This document shows, in pieces, positions 48,309 through 57,893 of a DNA stretch of 64,000 nucleotides. The DNA is from Clostridium ihumii AP5 (GTDB taxonomy: Bacteria > Bacillota > Clostridia > Clostridiales > Clostridiaceae). The translations under genes and the position numbers were made by a program. Each line of letters opens with the position of its first letter. Positions within the stretch are counted from its first letter, which is position 1. The stretch covers positions 1-64,000 of the forward strand of contig NZ_CCAT010000044.1 of assembly GCF_000612845.1 (NCBI RefSeq), written 5' to 3'. The notes under the pieces were generated by a model. The model made no database searches, was not told the DNA's origin, and saw only the letters and a list, made by a program, of their open reading frames with translations.

Positions 48309-50152
48309 TGAAAAATAAAAAAAGTGTATTTCCAAAAATATATGCAACATTAGTTTATTTATTTTTATACTTACCTATATTTGTGCTTGTAGTATTTTCG
48401 TTTAATAAGTCTAAATTAAATGCTACATGGACAGGATTTACATTAGACTGGTATAAAAAGCTTTTGACTAATCAACAGATTTTAGTTGCATTAAAAAATA
48501 GCTTGTTAATTGCATTTGTAAGTACAATATTTGCAGTTATAATAGGAACGCTTGCATCAATAGGTATGTATAGATACAAGTTTAAAGGAAAAAAGGCAAT
48601 TGAAGGACTTTTATATGTTCCAGTTGTTATACCAGAGATAGTTATGGGTATATCAATGCTTGTATTCTTTTCAATGATTAATTTGGAAGCTGGACTTACA
48701 ACATTAATACTTGCACATATAACATTTTGCATAGGTTATGTTGTAATAGTTGTAAGAGCAAGGCTAGAAGGATTTGATGGTTCAATAGAGGAAGCGGCAC
48801 TTGATTTAGGAGCAACACCTTGGCAAACACTAACAAAAGTAACGCTACCTATAATATCACCAGGAATTTTAGCTGGTGCCATGCTTGCATTTACTTTATC
48901 TTTGGATGATGTAATAATTAGTTTCTTTACAGCAGGACCGCAAAGTAACACATTGCCACTTAAAATATTTTCAATGGTTAAATTTGGAGTAACTCCAGAG
49001 ATAAATGCGTTATCAACACTTATGATGATATTTACTTTAACTATTGTTTTAATTGCAGAAGGAATAAGAAGAAATGCATTAAAAAATAAAAAGTTAAAGA
49101 AATTTTTAAGTGTAATAGCTTTAGCTATGGTTGTATTTTTGGGTGGATTTACAATGTTTAATGGAGTTGGAACAGCAGAAAAAGAAACACTTAATATATT
49201 TACGTGGTCAGAATTCCTTCCAGAAAAAGTAGTTCAAGAATTTGAGAGAGAATATAATGTAAAAGTAAATTATATGACATTCTCATCAAATGAAGAGATG
49301 CTTGCAAAGTTAATGGGTGGAAATGTTCCATATGACTTAATTATAACAAGCGATTATGCTATTGAAGTTATGATTAAACAAGAGTTATTACAAGAAATAG
49401 AGAAAAATAATATACCAAATATAAAGAATATAGATGATAATGTATTAGACTTAGAGTTTGATAAAGGAAATAAATATAGTTTTCCATATATGTGGGGTGG
49501 AAACTATATAGTAGTTGATAGAAGTAAAGTAGACAAAGAGTTTACAAGTTTTGAGGATTTATGGGATCCGAAGTTTAAAAACTCACTAGTAGTTTTAGAT
49601 GATTCTAGGGTTATGATAGGACTTGCCCTTCAAAAGAATGGATATTCAATAAACACTACAAATATTGATGAATTAAATAAAGCAAAAGAGGATTTAATAA
49701 AATTAATGCCAAATATAAAAGCATTTGATAGTGAATCACCAAAAACATTACTTATAAATGGTGAAGCAGTAGCAGGATATGTTTGGGGAACTGAAGCATA
49801 CCTAGCAAAACTTGAAAATCCAAACTTAGAAACTATTTTAACTAAAGAAGGAGCGATTCCACAATATGATAACTTTGTTGTGCCCAAAACAGCGAAGAAT
49901 AAGGCACTTGCAGAAAAGTTTATAAACTATATATATGAGCCAGAAGTAAGTTTTCAAGTTTCAGAGGAGTTTCCATATGCTAACCCAAACAAGGAAGCTC
50001 AAAAATTAATGCCAAAAGAAAAATTAGAAGATATAGCAGTATATCCTCCAAGAGAAGCAGTTGAACATAATGAGCTTATAAAAGACGTAGGAGAAGCTAC
50101 TAAACTATATGATGACATATGGACACAAGTAAAAAATTCTAAAGGAAAATAG
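48308..50152 (+). CDS. Fused PotC permease and PotD polyamine-binding protein
   Basis: The 614-residue protein joins two subunits. Residues 1 to about 265 are PotC, with six helices and the EAA loop EEAALDLGATPWQTLTKVTLPII. After a basic linker, a further helix (about 272-292, SVIALAMVVFLGGFTMF) takes the chain out of the cell, and residues 300-614 form a PotD-type periplasmic-binding domain (LNIFTWSEFLPEKVVQEFE ... GYVWGTEAYLA). The receptor is thus tethered and has no lipobox. Such fusions occur in other Firmicutes. Frame is continuous, so it is not an assembly break. Confidence 0.92.
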   Translation: MKNKKSVFPKIYATLVYLFLYLPIFVLVVFSFNKSKLNATWTGFTLDWYKKLLTNQQILVALKNSLLIAFVSTIFAVIIGTLASIGMYRYKFKGKKAIEGLLYVPVVIPEIVMGISMLVFFSMINLEAGLTTLILAHITFCIGYVVIVVRARLEGFDGSIEEAALDLGATPWQTLTKVTLPIISPGILAGAMLAFTLSLDDVIISFFTAGPQSNTLPLKIFSMVKFGVTPEINALSTLMMIFTLTIVLIAEGIRRNALKNKKLKKFLSVIALAMVVFLGGFTMFNGVGTAEKETLNIFTWSEFLPEKVVQEFEREYNVKVNYMTFSSNEEMLAKLMGGNVPYDLIITSDYAIEVMIKQELLQEIEKNNIPNIKNIDDNVLDLEFDKGNKYSFPYMWGGNYIVVDRSKVDKEFTSFEDLWDPKFKNSLVVLDDSRVMIGLALQKNGYSINTTNIDELNKAKEDLIKLMPNIKAFDSESPKTLLINGEAVAGYVWGTEAYLAKLENPNLETILTKEGAIPQYDNFVVPKTAKNKALAEKFINYIYEPEVSFQVSEEFPYANPNKEAQKLMPKEKLEDIAVYPPREAVEHNELIKDVGEATKLYDDIWTQVKNSKGK

Positions 50153-50177
50153 AAAAAGTTTTTTATGTGTATTTGTA

Positions 50178-50207
50178 TGTATAATTAAAACTAATCTACA
50201 CATAATA
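50178..50207 (+). promoter_or_regulatory. Possible forespore (sigma-G/F) promoter
   Basis: TGTATA (50178-50183) and CATAATA (50201-50207), 17 bases apart, fit the B. subtilis sigma-G pattern (TGnATA, 17-18 bases, CATAMTA) with at most one mismatch. It lies 39 bases before a 27-codon gene. Short motifs in AT-rich DNA can arise by chance, so this is tentative. Confidence 0.4.
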
Positions 50208-50245
50208 CTATTGTAAAACAAAACTGAATGTAGGAGGGAACAAAG

Positions 50246-50329
50246 ATGAATAATCCAAGTAACCAAAGCATTCATACTGATGAGGCTAAAATGGCTAATA
50301 CAGCTGAGGATGGTCCAATTGAAAGGTAA
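50246..50329 (+). CDS. Uncharacterised 27-residue protein
   Basis: ATG at 50246 follows a strong AGGAGGG by seven bases and opens a 27-codon frame, MNNPSNQSIHTDEAKMANTA then EDGPIER. The peptide is hydrophilic, slightly acidic, and has no membrane segment. Its good ribosome binding site, own terminator and possible sigma-G/F promoter suggest a real gene, perhaps a small spore protein. I do not recognise the family with certainty. A 12-base-pair inverted repeat (50330-50341 with 50384-50395) starts right after the stop. Confidence 0.6.
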   Translation: MNNPSNQSIHTDEAKMANTAEDGPIER

Positions 50330-50418
50330 GTCCTATAGATTATGTTAACTTAAAAGAATTTAAAAAGTTTTATTAAATTGATAAATCTATAGGACGGTAA
50401 AGTTTTACAAAATAGAAG

Positions 50419-50467
50419 GAACTTATTTATTATTCATGTAAAAGTGAAGAATAAATAAGTTCTTTTT
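50419..50467 (+). terminator. Terminator after the 27-codon gene
   Basis: GAACTTATTTATT (50419-50431) pairs perfectly with AATAAATAAGTTC (50450-50462), followed by five T. Together with the upstream promoter it delimits a transcript of about 250 bases. Confidence 0.85.
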
Positions 50468-50600
50468 CTTTAATTAATTGGTATTTCTAAGAGGGAAAGA
50501 TAAAATAAAGCAAGGTTATAAATATTGACCACTTAATGTATAATTTTAGGTTTTGAGGGTACAACTTAAGATAAATGAAAAGATAAAGGAATGATATTAG

Positions 50601-51581
50601 TTGGATAAAAAAATTAAAAAGGATATATATCATATTCATGATAAATCCTATAAAGATTTGTATTCAAAAAAGGAAATAGCACTTGATTTATTAAAGAATT
50701 TTGTAAATAAGGAGTTTACGAAGGGGTTAAGTGCAGAAGATTTAACACTAGTTAACAAGTCTTACATAGCTTCTGATTATGAAGAATCTGAATCAGATAT
50801 AGTATATAAAGCAAAAATAGGAGATAGTGAAGCAATATTTTATATACTTTTAGAATTTCAATCAAGAGTTGACTACACAATGCCAATAAGGCTTTTATTT
50901 TATATTTGTGAAATACTTAGAGAGTATTGTAAAAATGCAAAACATGATAAAAATGATAAGAATATAAAAATACCAGCAGTAGTTCCAATTGTTTTATATA
51001 ATGGAACAAAGGTTTGGGATGCACCAAATGAATTTAGAAAAATGTTCTATAATGAAGATAAATTTCACAATGGAATTTTAAATTTTACATATGATATAAT
51101 TGATATAAACAACGGATTTACAAAAGAAAAATTGGTGGAAAATAAAAATGTAACATCAGCTATATTTTTATTAGATCAAAAAATAACACCAATAGAGTTT
51201 TTAGAAAGAGTTAAAACAATAGCATTATTCTTTGATAAACTTACAAAGGAAGAATTAAAAGCTATAAAACATTGGATAAAAAATACAACCGAGGATAGAC
51301 TAGCTGAAAAGGCAAGGGAAGTTTTAGACGCAAGTAAAGAGGAGGTTAAGAATATGGTAGCTAACAATGCATTTATAATAAAAGAAATGGAAGAAAAAGC
51401 AGAGAAGAAAGGAATAGAAAAAGGAATAGAAAAAGGAATAGAAAAAGGAAGAGAAGAAGAAAAATTAGAGCTAACTAGAAATTTATTAGATATTTTAGAT
51501 GATGAAACTATAGCATTAAAAGTAGGACTTAACATAGAAGTAGTTAAAAAAATAAGAAAAGAAACTGAGGCAGGTGGATAA
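50601..51581 (+). CDS. Rpn-family PD-(D/E)xK nuclease (putative transposase family)
   Basis: The 326-residue protein matches the Rpn/YhgA-like group: HDKSYKDLYSKKEIALDLLKNFV at the N-terminus and a PD-(D/E)xK-like core SESDIVYKAKI...FYILLEFQSRVDYTMPIRLLFY. Rpn proteins are DNA nucleases linked to recA-independent recombination; no insertion-sequence ends are visible, so it is not shown to be mobile. Near the C-terminus the segment GIEKGIEKGIEKG is coded by a perfect 12-base triplicate. It starts at TTG. The ribosome binding site is weak (AAAGGA, about 16 bases upstream). Confidence 0.85.
   Translation: MDKKIKKDIYHIHDKSYKDLYSKKEIALDLLKNFVNKEFTKGLSAEDLTLVNKSYIASDYEESESDIVYKAKIGDSEAIFYILLEFQSRVDYTMPIRLLFYICEILREYCKNAKHDKNDKNIKIPAVVPIVLYNGTKVWDAPNEFRKMFYNEDKFHNGILNFTYDIIDINNGFTKEKLVENKNVTSAIFLLDQKITPIEFLERVKTIALFFDKLTKEELKAIKHWIKNTTEDRLAEKAREVLDASKEEVKNMVANNAFIIKEMEEKAEKKGIEKGIEKGIEKGREEEKLELTRNLLDILDDETIALKVGLNIEVVKKIRKETEAGG
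51411..51446 (+). repeat. In-frame 12-base tandem repeat in the Rpn gene
   Basis: Three perfect copies of GGAATAGAAAAA code for (G)IEK repeats. Gain or loss of a copy keeps the frame, so the coil length of the protein could vary between strains. Such GIEKG repeats are usual in this family. Confidence 0.85.
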
Positions 51582-51592
51582 CCTGCTTTTTT
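51570..51592 (+). terminator. Terminator overlapping the Rpn stop codon
   Basis: GCAGGT (51570-51575) pairs with ACCTGC (51581-51586) and is followed by six T. The stop codon (51579-51581) lies in the loop, so the hairpin begins inside the coding sequence. Confidence 0.85.
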
Positions 51593-51784
51593 ATGTTTGA
51601 AAATAATAATTAAATAGTAACAGTTAGTATAAAAAATAAAAGTTAGTAATGATACGCAAAATGTATGAAGAAGAAAAAGAAGATTGTAGAAGGATTACAA
51701 AACATAAGATATATATTATAATAAGTATTGAGAAATAAAGAGTTAATTTAAAAGTGTATGTGTATAAAACCTTGGAGGTATATA

Positions 51785-52765
51785 ATGAAAATGTATGATT
51801 TAATTGTAATTGGTGGAGGGGTCAGTGGAATGATAGCCGCAATTACAGCTAAAGAATATGGAGCAGAGAGAGTTCTTGTATTAGAAAGAGAGTTTGAACT
51901 TGGTGGAACATTAAATTATTGTGTTCATAATGGGTTCAAAAGTAAATATACAAGTGGTGATTTAACAGCTCCAGAGTATATATATAGTTTGGTAGAAAAA
52001 TTAAAAGAATGTAATATAGAATATAAAACTTTAGCAAATGTTATAAGTATTGATAAGGATAAAAAAATTACAGCTGTAAGTGAGGAAGGAATATTAACAC
52101 TTAAGGCAAATGCAATAATAATGGCAATGGGAACAAGAGAACGTCCTTTAGGATATAAAAATATTTTAAGTCATAGATGTGCTGGAATAGTTAGTGCAAT
52201 GTCTACGTTGAAGTTAATAAATAAAAGGGCTACTTTGCCAGGAAAAAATGTATTTATATTAGGTTCGGAAGATACAGCTATATTTGCTGCTAGAAGTTTG
52301 ATTTTAGAGGGAGCAAATGTAAAAGGAATAATAGAAACTACAGATAAGATTAAAGCTAAGAGTCCTAAATCTAAGCAATTTGTTGAAGAGTTTAATTTAA
52401 ATGTTATGACAAACTCAAGAGTTACAAAAGTTTTTGGAGAAGGAAGAGTAACAGGAGTAAACATAAGTAAGCTTGATAAAAATAAGAGAATTATAGAAGG
52501 CTCTAAACAGTATATGGATTGTGATACATTAGTATTATCCATATATATGAAGGCTGAATCAGGAGTTGCAGAAGAATTAGGAATAATTGTTGATAAATAT
52601 GGAAAGATTTTAGTTAAAGAAGATATGCAAACGTCAATCACTGGTATATTTAGTTGTGGAACAATAGTTTCAGGATACGAAACTGCAGATAAAATCACAG
52701 AAGAAAGTGAAAAGGCAGCAATAGAGGCTGTGAAATATTTAGGAACAATAAAAAATGAAAAATAA
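51785..52765 (+). CDS. FAD-dependent pyridine nucleotide-disulphide-type oxidoreductase
   Basis: The 326-residue flavoprotein has an N-terminal FAD motif VIGGGVSGMIAAITAKEYGAERVLVLERE, a second AMGTRERP motif, and a C-terminal GIFSCGTIVSGYETADKITEE FAD-binding end. It resembles the group that includes HcnB and glycerol-3-phosphate dehydrogenase-associated oxidoreductases; no redox CxxC is evident. Substrate unknown. The ATG at 51785 follows TTGGAGG. Its 3' end overlaps queG by 11 bases. Confidence 0.82.
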   Translation: MKMYDLIVIGGGVSGMIAAITAKEYGAERVLVLEREFELGGTLNYCVHNGFKSKYTSGDLTAPEYIYSLVEKLKECNIEYKTLANVISIDKDKKITAVSEEGILTLKANAIIMAMGTRERPLGYKNILSHRCAGIVSAMSTLKLINKRATLPGKNVFILGSEDTAIFAARSLILEGANVKGIIETTDKIKAKSPKSKQFVEEFNLNVMTNSRVTKVFGEGRVTGVNISKLDKNKRIIEGSKQYMDCDTLVLSIYMKAESGVAEELGIIVDKYGKILVKEDMQTSITGIFSCGTIVSGYETADKITEESEKAAIEAVKYLGTIKNEK

Positions 52766-53732
52766 AGAAAAAATAATTAAGTTTGCAAATTCAATAGGAA
52801 TTGATACTATAGGGTTTACAAAGTGCAGGAAATTTGAAGAATTAATATCAGAATATGAATATAGGAATTTAAATAAACTTAAAGTTGAATTCGAAGAAGA
52901 AGAAATTGAAAAAAGAATCAATCCATTTTTAATAATGGAAGAAGGAAAAAGTATTATATCAATAGCAATTCCTTATTTTCATGAGGATAACAAAAAAGTA
53001 AATAATTTTTCAAAATACACAGTTGGTGAAGATTATCACCTAGTTGTAAAAAAGTATCTACAGCTTATCTGTGGATATATAGGAGAATTAGGTGGAAGAG
53101 CAGAAGCTTTTGTGGATAATAATCCATTGCCAGAAAGATATATAGCATATTTATGTGGAATTGGATTTGTTGGGAAAAATAATACATTTATAACTGAAAA
53201 ATATGGTTCATATATTTTTTTAGGTGAGATTATAACTTCTTTGAACTTAGAAAGTGATGAACCAATAGATAAAGATTGTGGTCAGTGTAATATGTGTATA
53301 AAAGCATGTCCTCAAGGTTTATTAAAAGAAAATAAAATTGAAAATAATTTTAATAAATGTTTATCGTATATAACTCAAAAAAAGGAACTTTCAGATGATG
53401 AAATTAAAAGTATAAATGGAAGGATTTTTGGGTGTGACATATGCCAAGATGTATGTCCATTAAATAAAAATGCAATAGAATCAAACTTTAGTGAATTTAA
53501 TGCATTGCCATTTATGATAGAAGATGAAATCGAAAATATAATTGCTATAAATAATAGTGATTTTAAAAATAAATATAAAAAATGTAGTTGTGGATGGCGA
53601 GGAAAAAATATTTTAATAAGAAATGCATTAATTAAGTATAAACATAAGAATAAAATGGACGTAGATAATATAGAAAAAAATATTAATTCTCCATACATAA
53701 AAGATTATTATAATAGATTATTTAAAAGATAA
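52755..53732 (+). CDS. queG: Epoxyqueuosine reductase
   Basis: The 325-residue protein catalyses the last step of queuosine synthesis in tRNA. It has the catalytic D121 in FVDNNPLPERY, and two [4Fe-4S] clusters: C175, C178, C181, C185 (CGQCNMCIKACPQG) and a second set around GCDICQDVCPLN. It binds cobalamin in characterised members. It starts inside the FAD oxidoreductase gene, so the two are translationally linked. No other queuosine gene is in the window. Confidence 0.92.
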   Translation: MKNKEKIIKFANSIGIDTIGFTKCRKFEELISEYEYRNLNKLKVEFEEEEIEKRINPFLIMEEGKSIISIAIPYFHEDNKKVNNFSKYTVGEDYHLVVKKYLQLICGYIGELGGRAEAFVDNNPLPERYIAYLCGIGFVGKNNTFITEKYGSYIFLGEIITSLNLESDEPIDKDCGQCNMCIKACPQGLLKENKIENNFNKCLSYITQKKELSDDEIKSINGRIFGCDICQDVCPLNKNAIESNFSEFNALPFMIEDEIENIIAINNSDFKNKYKKCSCGWRGKNILIRNALIKYKHKNKMDVDNIEKNINSPYIKDYYNRLFKR

Positions 53733-53770
53733 TTTTAAATAGGATTAATAAATGAGAAGGGTGATTATAT

Positions 53771-54478
53771 ATGGATTTAAAGCATCAATTAGCTCTTGTA
53801 GAAGAGTTACCAAAGGATATGAGAGAAAAAGTACTTAGAAGTAAAATAGAAGAGTGTTGCAAGACATACGGACATTTAAAAATTAATGGTGAGGAAAACT
53901 TAAAAGGTATAGAAGGACCTATAATTTTCATATCAAACCATTTAAGCAATTCTGATGGAATGTTTTTAGATATAGCATTAAAAGAATACAAGCCAGTATT
54001 TGTAGCAGGAGAAAAACTTAGTAAAAATCATTTTACAAACTTAGTTTTAGATTTAGTTGAACGTGTTATTATAAAACCAAATTCAGCAGATAAAGATGCT
54101 ATAGCAGCAGTTATAAATACGTTAAAATCAGGAAGAAACATAATGATATTCCCAGAAGGAACAAGAAGTAGAACTTGTGAAATGATAGAGGCTAAAAAAG
54201 GAATAATTTTAATTGCAAAACTTTCTAAGGCAACAATTGTTCCAGTTGGAATTACAGGAACAGAAAAGTTTATGCCAATAAATAAGAATGAAATGGAATC
54301 AGAAGAAATATGTGAAGCTAATGTAGAATTAAATGTAGGAAAACCATTTAAGTTACCAGCTAAGGAAAAAGATGAAGATAGAAATGAATATCATGAAAGA
54401 GCACTGTGGGAGATAATGACATCAGTTTCAACATTATTACCAGAAGAGTATCAAGGATTTTATAAGATAAATAAATAA
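53771..54478 (+). CDS. plsC: 1-acyl-sn-glycerol-3-phosphate acyltransferase (PlsC family)
   Basis: The 235-residue protein has the acyltransferase motif N56-H57-x4-D62 (NHLSNSD), FPEGTRSR (127-134) and the later PVGITGTEKF. It likely acylates lysophosphatidate in phospholipid synthesis. It lacks a clear N-terminal membrane helix and so may be peripheral. AGAAGGGTGAT precedes the ATG. It is 38 bases after queG and ends at a bidirectional terminator. Confidence 0.85.
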   Translation: MDLKHQLALVEELPKDMREKVLRSKIEECCKTYGHLKINGEENLKGIEGPIIFISNHLSNSDGMFLDIALKEYKPVFVAGEKLSKNHFTNLVLDLVERVIIKPNSADKDAIAAVINTLKSGRNIMIFPEGTRSRTCEMIEAKKGIILIAKLSKATIVPVGITGTEKFMPINKNEMESEEICEANVELNVGKPFKLPAKEKDEDRNEYHERALWEIMTSVSTLLPEEYQGFYKINK

Positions 54479-54480
54479 AA

Positions 54481-54515
54481 AAAAGGAGATATGCGAAGTT
54501 AGTATATCTCCTTTT
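54481..54515. terminator. Bidirectional terminator
   Basis: AAAAGGAGATAT (54481-54492) pairs with ATATCTCCTTTT (54504-54515). A longer A-run lies to the left, giving a T-run for the minus-strand gene at 54526 as well. Confidence 0.9.
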
Positions 54516-54525
54516 GTATTTTAAT

Positions 54526-55161
54526 TTAGAAATTTTTCTGAATGCTATTTTTAGGGCATGCATTTAAACATTCGTTGCAGTGTATGCAATCAGAGTTTAA
54601 TACATATCCATTTTTATAATCTTTAGGTGATATGCCCATAGGACATGTTTTAGTGCAAATATTACAATTTATGCAGGTACTACTTACCTTAAGAGATATT
54701 TTTTTACCTCTAATTTTCGTGATTAATGAGGCAATTGAACCCATGGGACAGAAATTACACCAGGTTCTGTGTGATATGAATAAACCAAGTACAATTCCAA
54801 CAATTGATGTTCCGACAATTATACGATAAAAAACTAGGCCTATTCCAAATAAATTACCCCAATTTTTACTCACTCCATTGGCAAACATATATATTATAAA
54901 AAGTACCATAAACGCTCTAAGAAAAATACTTCTAAAAAATCTTGGTACTTTAATTTTAGGTGATACATAAGACAAAATGTTATCAAAAAAACTACCACGA
55001 GGACAAAAGTTTCCACACCAATATCTGCCTTTACCAAATAATGAGATAATTATGGGAGCAACCATACAAATTATAGCAATAAGTGCAAATCTCATATCAA
55101 AAAGAGATGCAATTAAAAATACTAGAAAGATTATATAACCATATTTCTTAAAAAAGTTCAT
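54526..55161 (-). CDS. NapH-like membrane protein with two [4Fe-4S] clusters
   Basis: The 211-residue protein has several membrane helices and the paired NapH-type motifs WCGNFCPRGSF and WCNFCPMGSI, followed by two ferredoxin motifs near the C-terminus (CINCNICTKTCP and CIHCNECLNACP). It probably passes electrons across or along the membrane, but no partner gene adjoins it. Minus strand; AAGGGAG lies about 11 bases before its ATG. Confidence 0.88.
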   Translation of the reverse strand: MNFFKKYGYIIFLVFLIASLFDMRFALIAIICMVAPIIISLFGKGRYWCGNFCPRGSFFDNILSYVSPKIKVPRFFRSIFLRAFMVLFIIYMFANGVSKNWGNLFGIGLVFYRIIVGTSIVGIVLGLFISHRTWCNFCPMGSIASLITKIRGKKISLKVSSTCINCNICTKTCPMGISPKDYKNGYVLNSDCIHCNECLNACPKNSIQKNF

Positions 55162-55354
55162 AACAATATCTCCCTTATGTTTAATTGGATTTTATAGTTA
55201 ATTGTATGATTTAATATTTATTTTATGATTAAATGAGTATTTATAAAATTATTAAGATAAACACATAAATTAAATATTTTAAAATATATTTATACAGGAA
55301 ATATAAAGAAAAATTTTTAAAGAACATAAAGATAAACTATATAAAAAGTCTGAA

Positions 55355-55479
55355 TTGTTAACAAAAAGTTAATATTAAAAATATTTGTAAAATTTTAGAG
55401 GGAATTTAAGAACTATGTAGAAAACAAATAGATAGGTGAATATGTATTTAAAAATTAACTAGTTGTTAAAAGTTAACAA
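55355..55479. promoter_or_regulatory. Two related palindromes upstream of kbl
   Basis: TTGTTAACAA (55355-55364) and TTGTTAA-AAG-TTAACAA (55463-55479) share half-sites and lie in the 400-base space between the divergent NapH-like gene and kbl. They resemble Rex sites (TTGTTAA, four bases, TTAACAA), but the spacer of the second is one base short. A redox-linked regulator is possible. Nothing else is recognised in the spacer. Confidence 0.45.
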
Positions 55480-55561
55480 ACTATTAAGCATTTACAATTA
55501 ACCAACAATATTATTGCAAATTAGTTCTTTATTCGATATGAAAAAATAGGAGGAGTGTAAA

Positions 55562-56755
55562 ATGGGAAGTAATGCATTAAAAAATTTTCTAACAACTAAT
55601 TTGGAAGATTTAAAAAGTAAAGGATTATATAACAAGATAGATGTTATATGTGGTTCAAATGGTCCAGTTATAAATATTGATGGAAAAGAACTTATAAATC
55701 TTTCATCTAATAACTATTTAGGACTTGCTACAAATCCTAGAATGATAGAAGCAACAGTTAAAGCAACAGAAAAATATGGTGCTGGAGCTGGAGCTGTTAG
55801 AACTATCAACGGAACATTAGATATACACATAGAGCTTGAAAAAAAATTAGCAGAGTTTAAACATACAGAAGCTGCAATTGCATTCCAATCAGGATTCAAT
55901 TGTAATATGGCAGCGATATCTGCTGTTATGAATAAGAAAGATGCTATATTATCAGATGCATTAAATCACGCATCTATAATAGATGGTTGCAGATTATCTG
56001 GTGCAAAAATAATAAGAGTAAATCACTCAGATATGGAAGATTTAAGAGCTAAGGCTAAAGAAGCTAAAGAATCAGGCTTATATGAAAAAATAATGGTTAT
56101 AACTGATGGTGTATTCTCAATGGATGGAGACATAGCTAAGCTTCCAGAAATAGTTGAGATTGCAGAAGAGTTTGACTTAATAACATATGTTGATGATGCG
56201 CATGGTTCAGGAGTACTTGGTGATGGTGCAGGAACAGTTAAACATTTCGGATTATCTGATAAAGTTGATTTCCAAATAGGAACATTATCTAAAGCAATAG
56301 GAGTTGTTGGAGGATATGTTGCTGGTTCTAAAGATTTGATAGATTGGTTAAAAGTAAGGGGTAGACCATTCCTATTTTCAACTTCTTTAACTCCAGGAGC
56401 AGCTGGTGCTTGTATTGAAGCTTTAAATATATTAACAGAAAGTACAGAACTTAACAAAAAACTATGGGCTAATGGGGATTATTTAAAGAAAGGTCTAAAA
56501 GAACTTGGATTTAATATAGGAAATAGTGAAACACCAATCACTCCATGCATTATAGGTGAAGCTGATAAAGCTCAAGAATTTAGTAGAAGACTATATGAAG
56601 AAGGCGTATATGCAAAATCTATAGTATTCCCAACAGTACCAATGGGAACAGCAAGAGTTAGAAATATGCCAACAGCAGCACATACAAAAGAAATGCTTGA
56701 TAAAGCAATAGCTATATATGCAAAAGTTGGTAAGGAAATGGGGATTATTAAATAG
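55562..56755 (+). CDS. kbl: Glycine C-acetyltransferase (2-amino-3-ketobutyrate CoA ligase)
   Basis: The 397-residue PLP enzyme cleaves 2-amino-3-oxobutanoate with CoA to glycine and acetyl-CoA. It has NYLGLATNP, the VDDAHGSG aspartate and GTLSKAIG with K244 as PLP lysine. It belongs to the alpha-oxoamine synthase group, so BioF-like activity is the family alternative, but the adjacent threonine dehydrogenase fixes the role. AGGAGG precedes the ATG. Confidence 0.94.
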   Translation: MGSNALKNFLTTNLEDLKSKGLYNKIDVICGSNGPVINIDGKELINLSSNNYLGLATNPRMIEATVKATEKYGAGAGAVRTINGTLDIHIELEKKLAEFKHTEAAIAFQSGFNCNMAAISAVMNKKDAILSDALNHASIIDGCRLSGAKIIRVNHSDMEDLRAKAKEAKESGLYEKIMVITDGVFSMDGDIAKLPEIVEIAEEFDLITYVDDAHGSGVLGDGAGTVKHFGLSDKVDFQIGTLSKAIGVVGGYVAGSKDLIDWLKVRGRPFLFSTSLTPGAAGACIEALNILTESTELNKKLWANGDYLKKGLKELGFNIGNSETPITPCIIGEADKAQEFSRRLYEEGVYAKSIVFPTVPMGTARVRNMPTAAHTKEMLDKAIAIYAKVGKEMGIIK

Positions 56756-56895
56756 TGAGTAAGAGGCACTTATTTATATATAAAATTAAATTATTTAAAA
56801 TTAATAAAAATATAAAATGGAGGATAAGGCCTTCATAATTTAAAAATAGGACATTAGGACATTTATATTATTTAATGGAAGTGGGGCATAAGTTT

Positions 56896-57846
56896 ATGAA
56901 AAAGATATTAGTTACGGGTTGTTTAGGACAAATAGGTAGTGAGTTAGTTACAGAATTAAGAAGAAGATATGGAAATGAAAATGTAGTAGGAACAGACATA
57001 AGAAAACCAGAAGATAATCCTGTAGTTACTGGAGGTCCATTTGAAATAGTTGATGTTACAGACAGAGCAAGACTTTTAGAGGTTGCAAAAGAGCATAAAG
57101 TTGATACAATAATGCATTTAGCAGCATTACTTTCAGCAGTTGCAGAAGCAAAACCACAATTAGCTTGGAATATAAATATGGGTGGACTTGTTAATGCACT
57201 AGAAGTTGCAAGAGAACTTAAATGTCAGTTCTTTACACCAAGTTCTATAGGAGCATTTGGTCCAGATACACCAAAAGAAAATACACCACAAGATACTATA
57301 CAAAGACCTAAAACTATGTATGGTGTAACAAAAGTATCAGGAGAATTATTATGTGATTACTATCACACTAAATTTGGTGTAGATACAAGAGGGGTAAGAT
57401 TCCCAGGACTTATATCATATGTAGCTCTTCCAGGTGGTGGAACAACAGATTATGCTGTTGATATTTATTATGAAGCACTAAAAAATGGAAAATACACTTC
57501 ATATATAGATAAAGGAACTTATATGGATATGATGTATATGCCAGATGCTATAAATGCAATAATTACTTTAATGGAAGCTGATGAATCTAAATTAAAGCAT
57601 AGAAATGCATTTAATATAGCTGCTATGAGTTTTGAACCAACACAAATTGCTGCAGAAATCAAAAAACATATAAAAGATTTCGAGATAACATTTGAAGTTG
57701 ATCCAGTAAGACAAGCAATAGCAGATTCTTGGCCAGATTGTATAGATTGTACAGCAGCTAAGGAAGAATGGGGATTTAAAGCTGAGTATGATTTAGAGAA
57801 AATGACTAAAGATATGTTAGAAAAATTAAAAGAAAAAGGTATATAG
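56896..57846 (+). CDS. tdh: L-threonine 3-dehydrogenase, short-chain (epimerase-like) type
   Basis: The 316-residue enzyme has a Rossmann motif [10 protein letters not shown] (residues 7-16) and the catalytic set S116/S117 with Y142-x3-K146 (YGVTK) of the extended SDR family, matching the SDR-type threonine dehydrogenases, not the zinc type. It oxidises threonine to 2-amino-3-oxobutanoate, the substrate of kbl. The ATG at 56896 follows GTGGGG by nine bases; a 140-base spacer without terminator separates it from kbl. Confidence 0.92.
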   Translation: MKKILVTGCLGQIGSELVTELRRRYGNENVVGTDIRKPEDNPVVTGGPFEIVDVTDRARLLEVAKEHKVDTIMHLAALLSAVAEAKPQLAWNINMGGLVNALEVARELKCQFFTPSSIGAFGPDTPKENTPQDTIQRPKTMYGVTKVSGELLCDYYHTKFGVDTRGVRFPGLISYVALPGGGTTDYAVDIYYEALKNGKYTSYIDKGTYMDMMYMPDAINAIITLMEADESKLKHRNAFNIAAMSFEPTQIAAEIKKHIKDFEITFEVDPVRQAIADSWPDCIDCTAAKEEWGFKAEYDLEKMTKDMLEKLKEKGI

Positions 57847-57893
57847 CTTATATAACTATAAGTTTATATAAAATAAAAATTCTTCCTAGAATG

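Noticed and set aside
48308-50152. PotC-PotD fusion as a sequencing error joining two genes
   Set aside because: The linker codes for a sensible basic segment and membrane helix, and the frame is clean; a binding protein made alone would need its own start and lipobox, which are missing.
50601-51581. Insertion sequence around the Rpn-type 'transposase' gene
   Set aside because: No terminal inverted repeats or target duplication are visible; Rpn proteins are nucleases often not mobile themselves.
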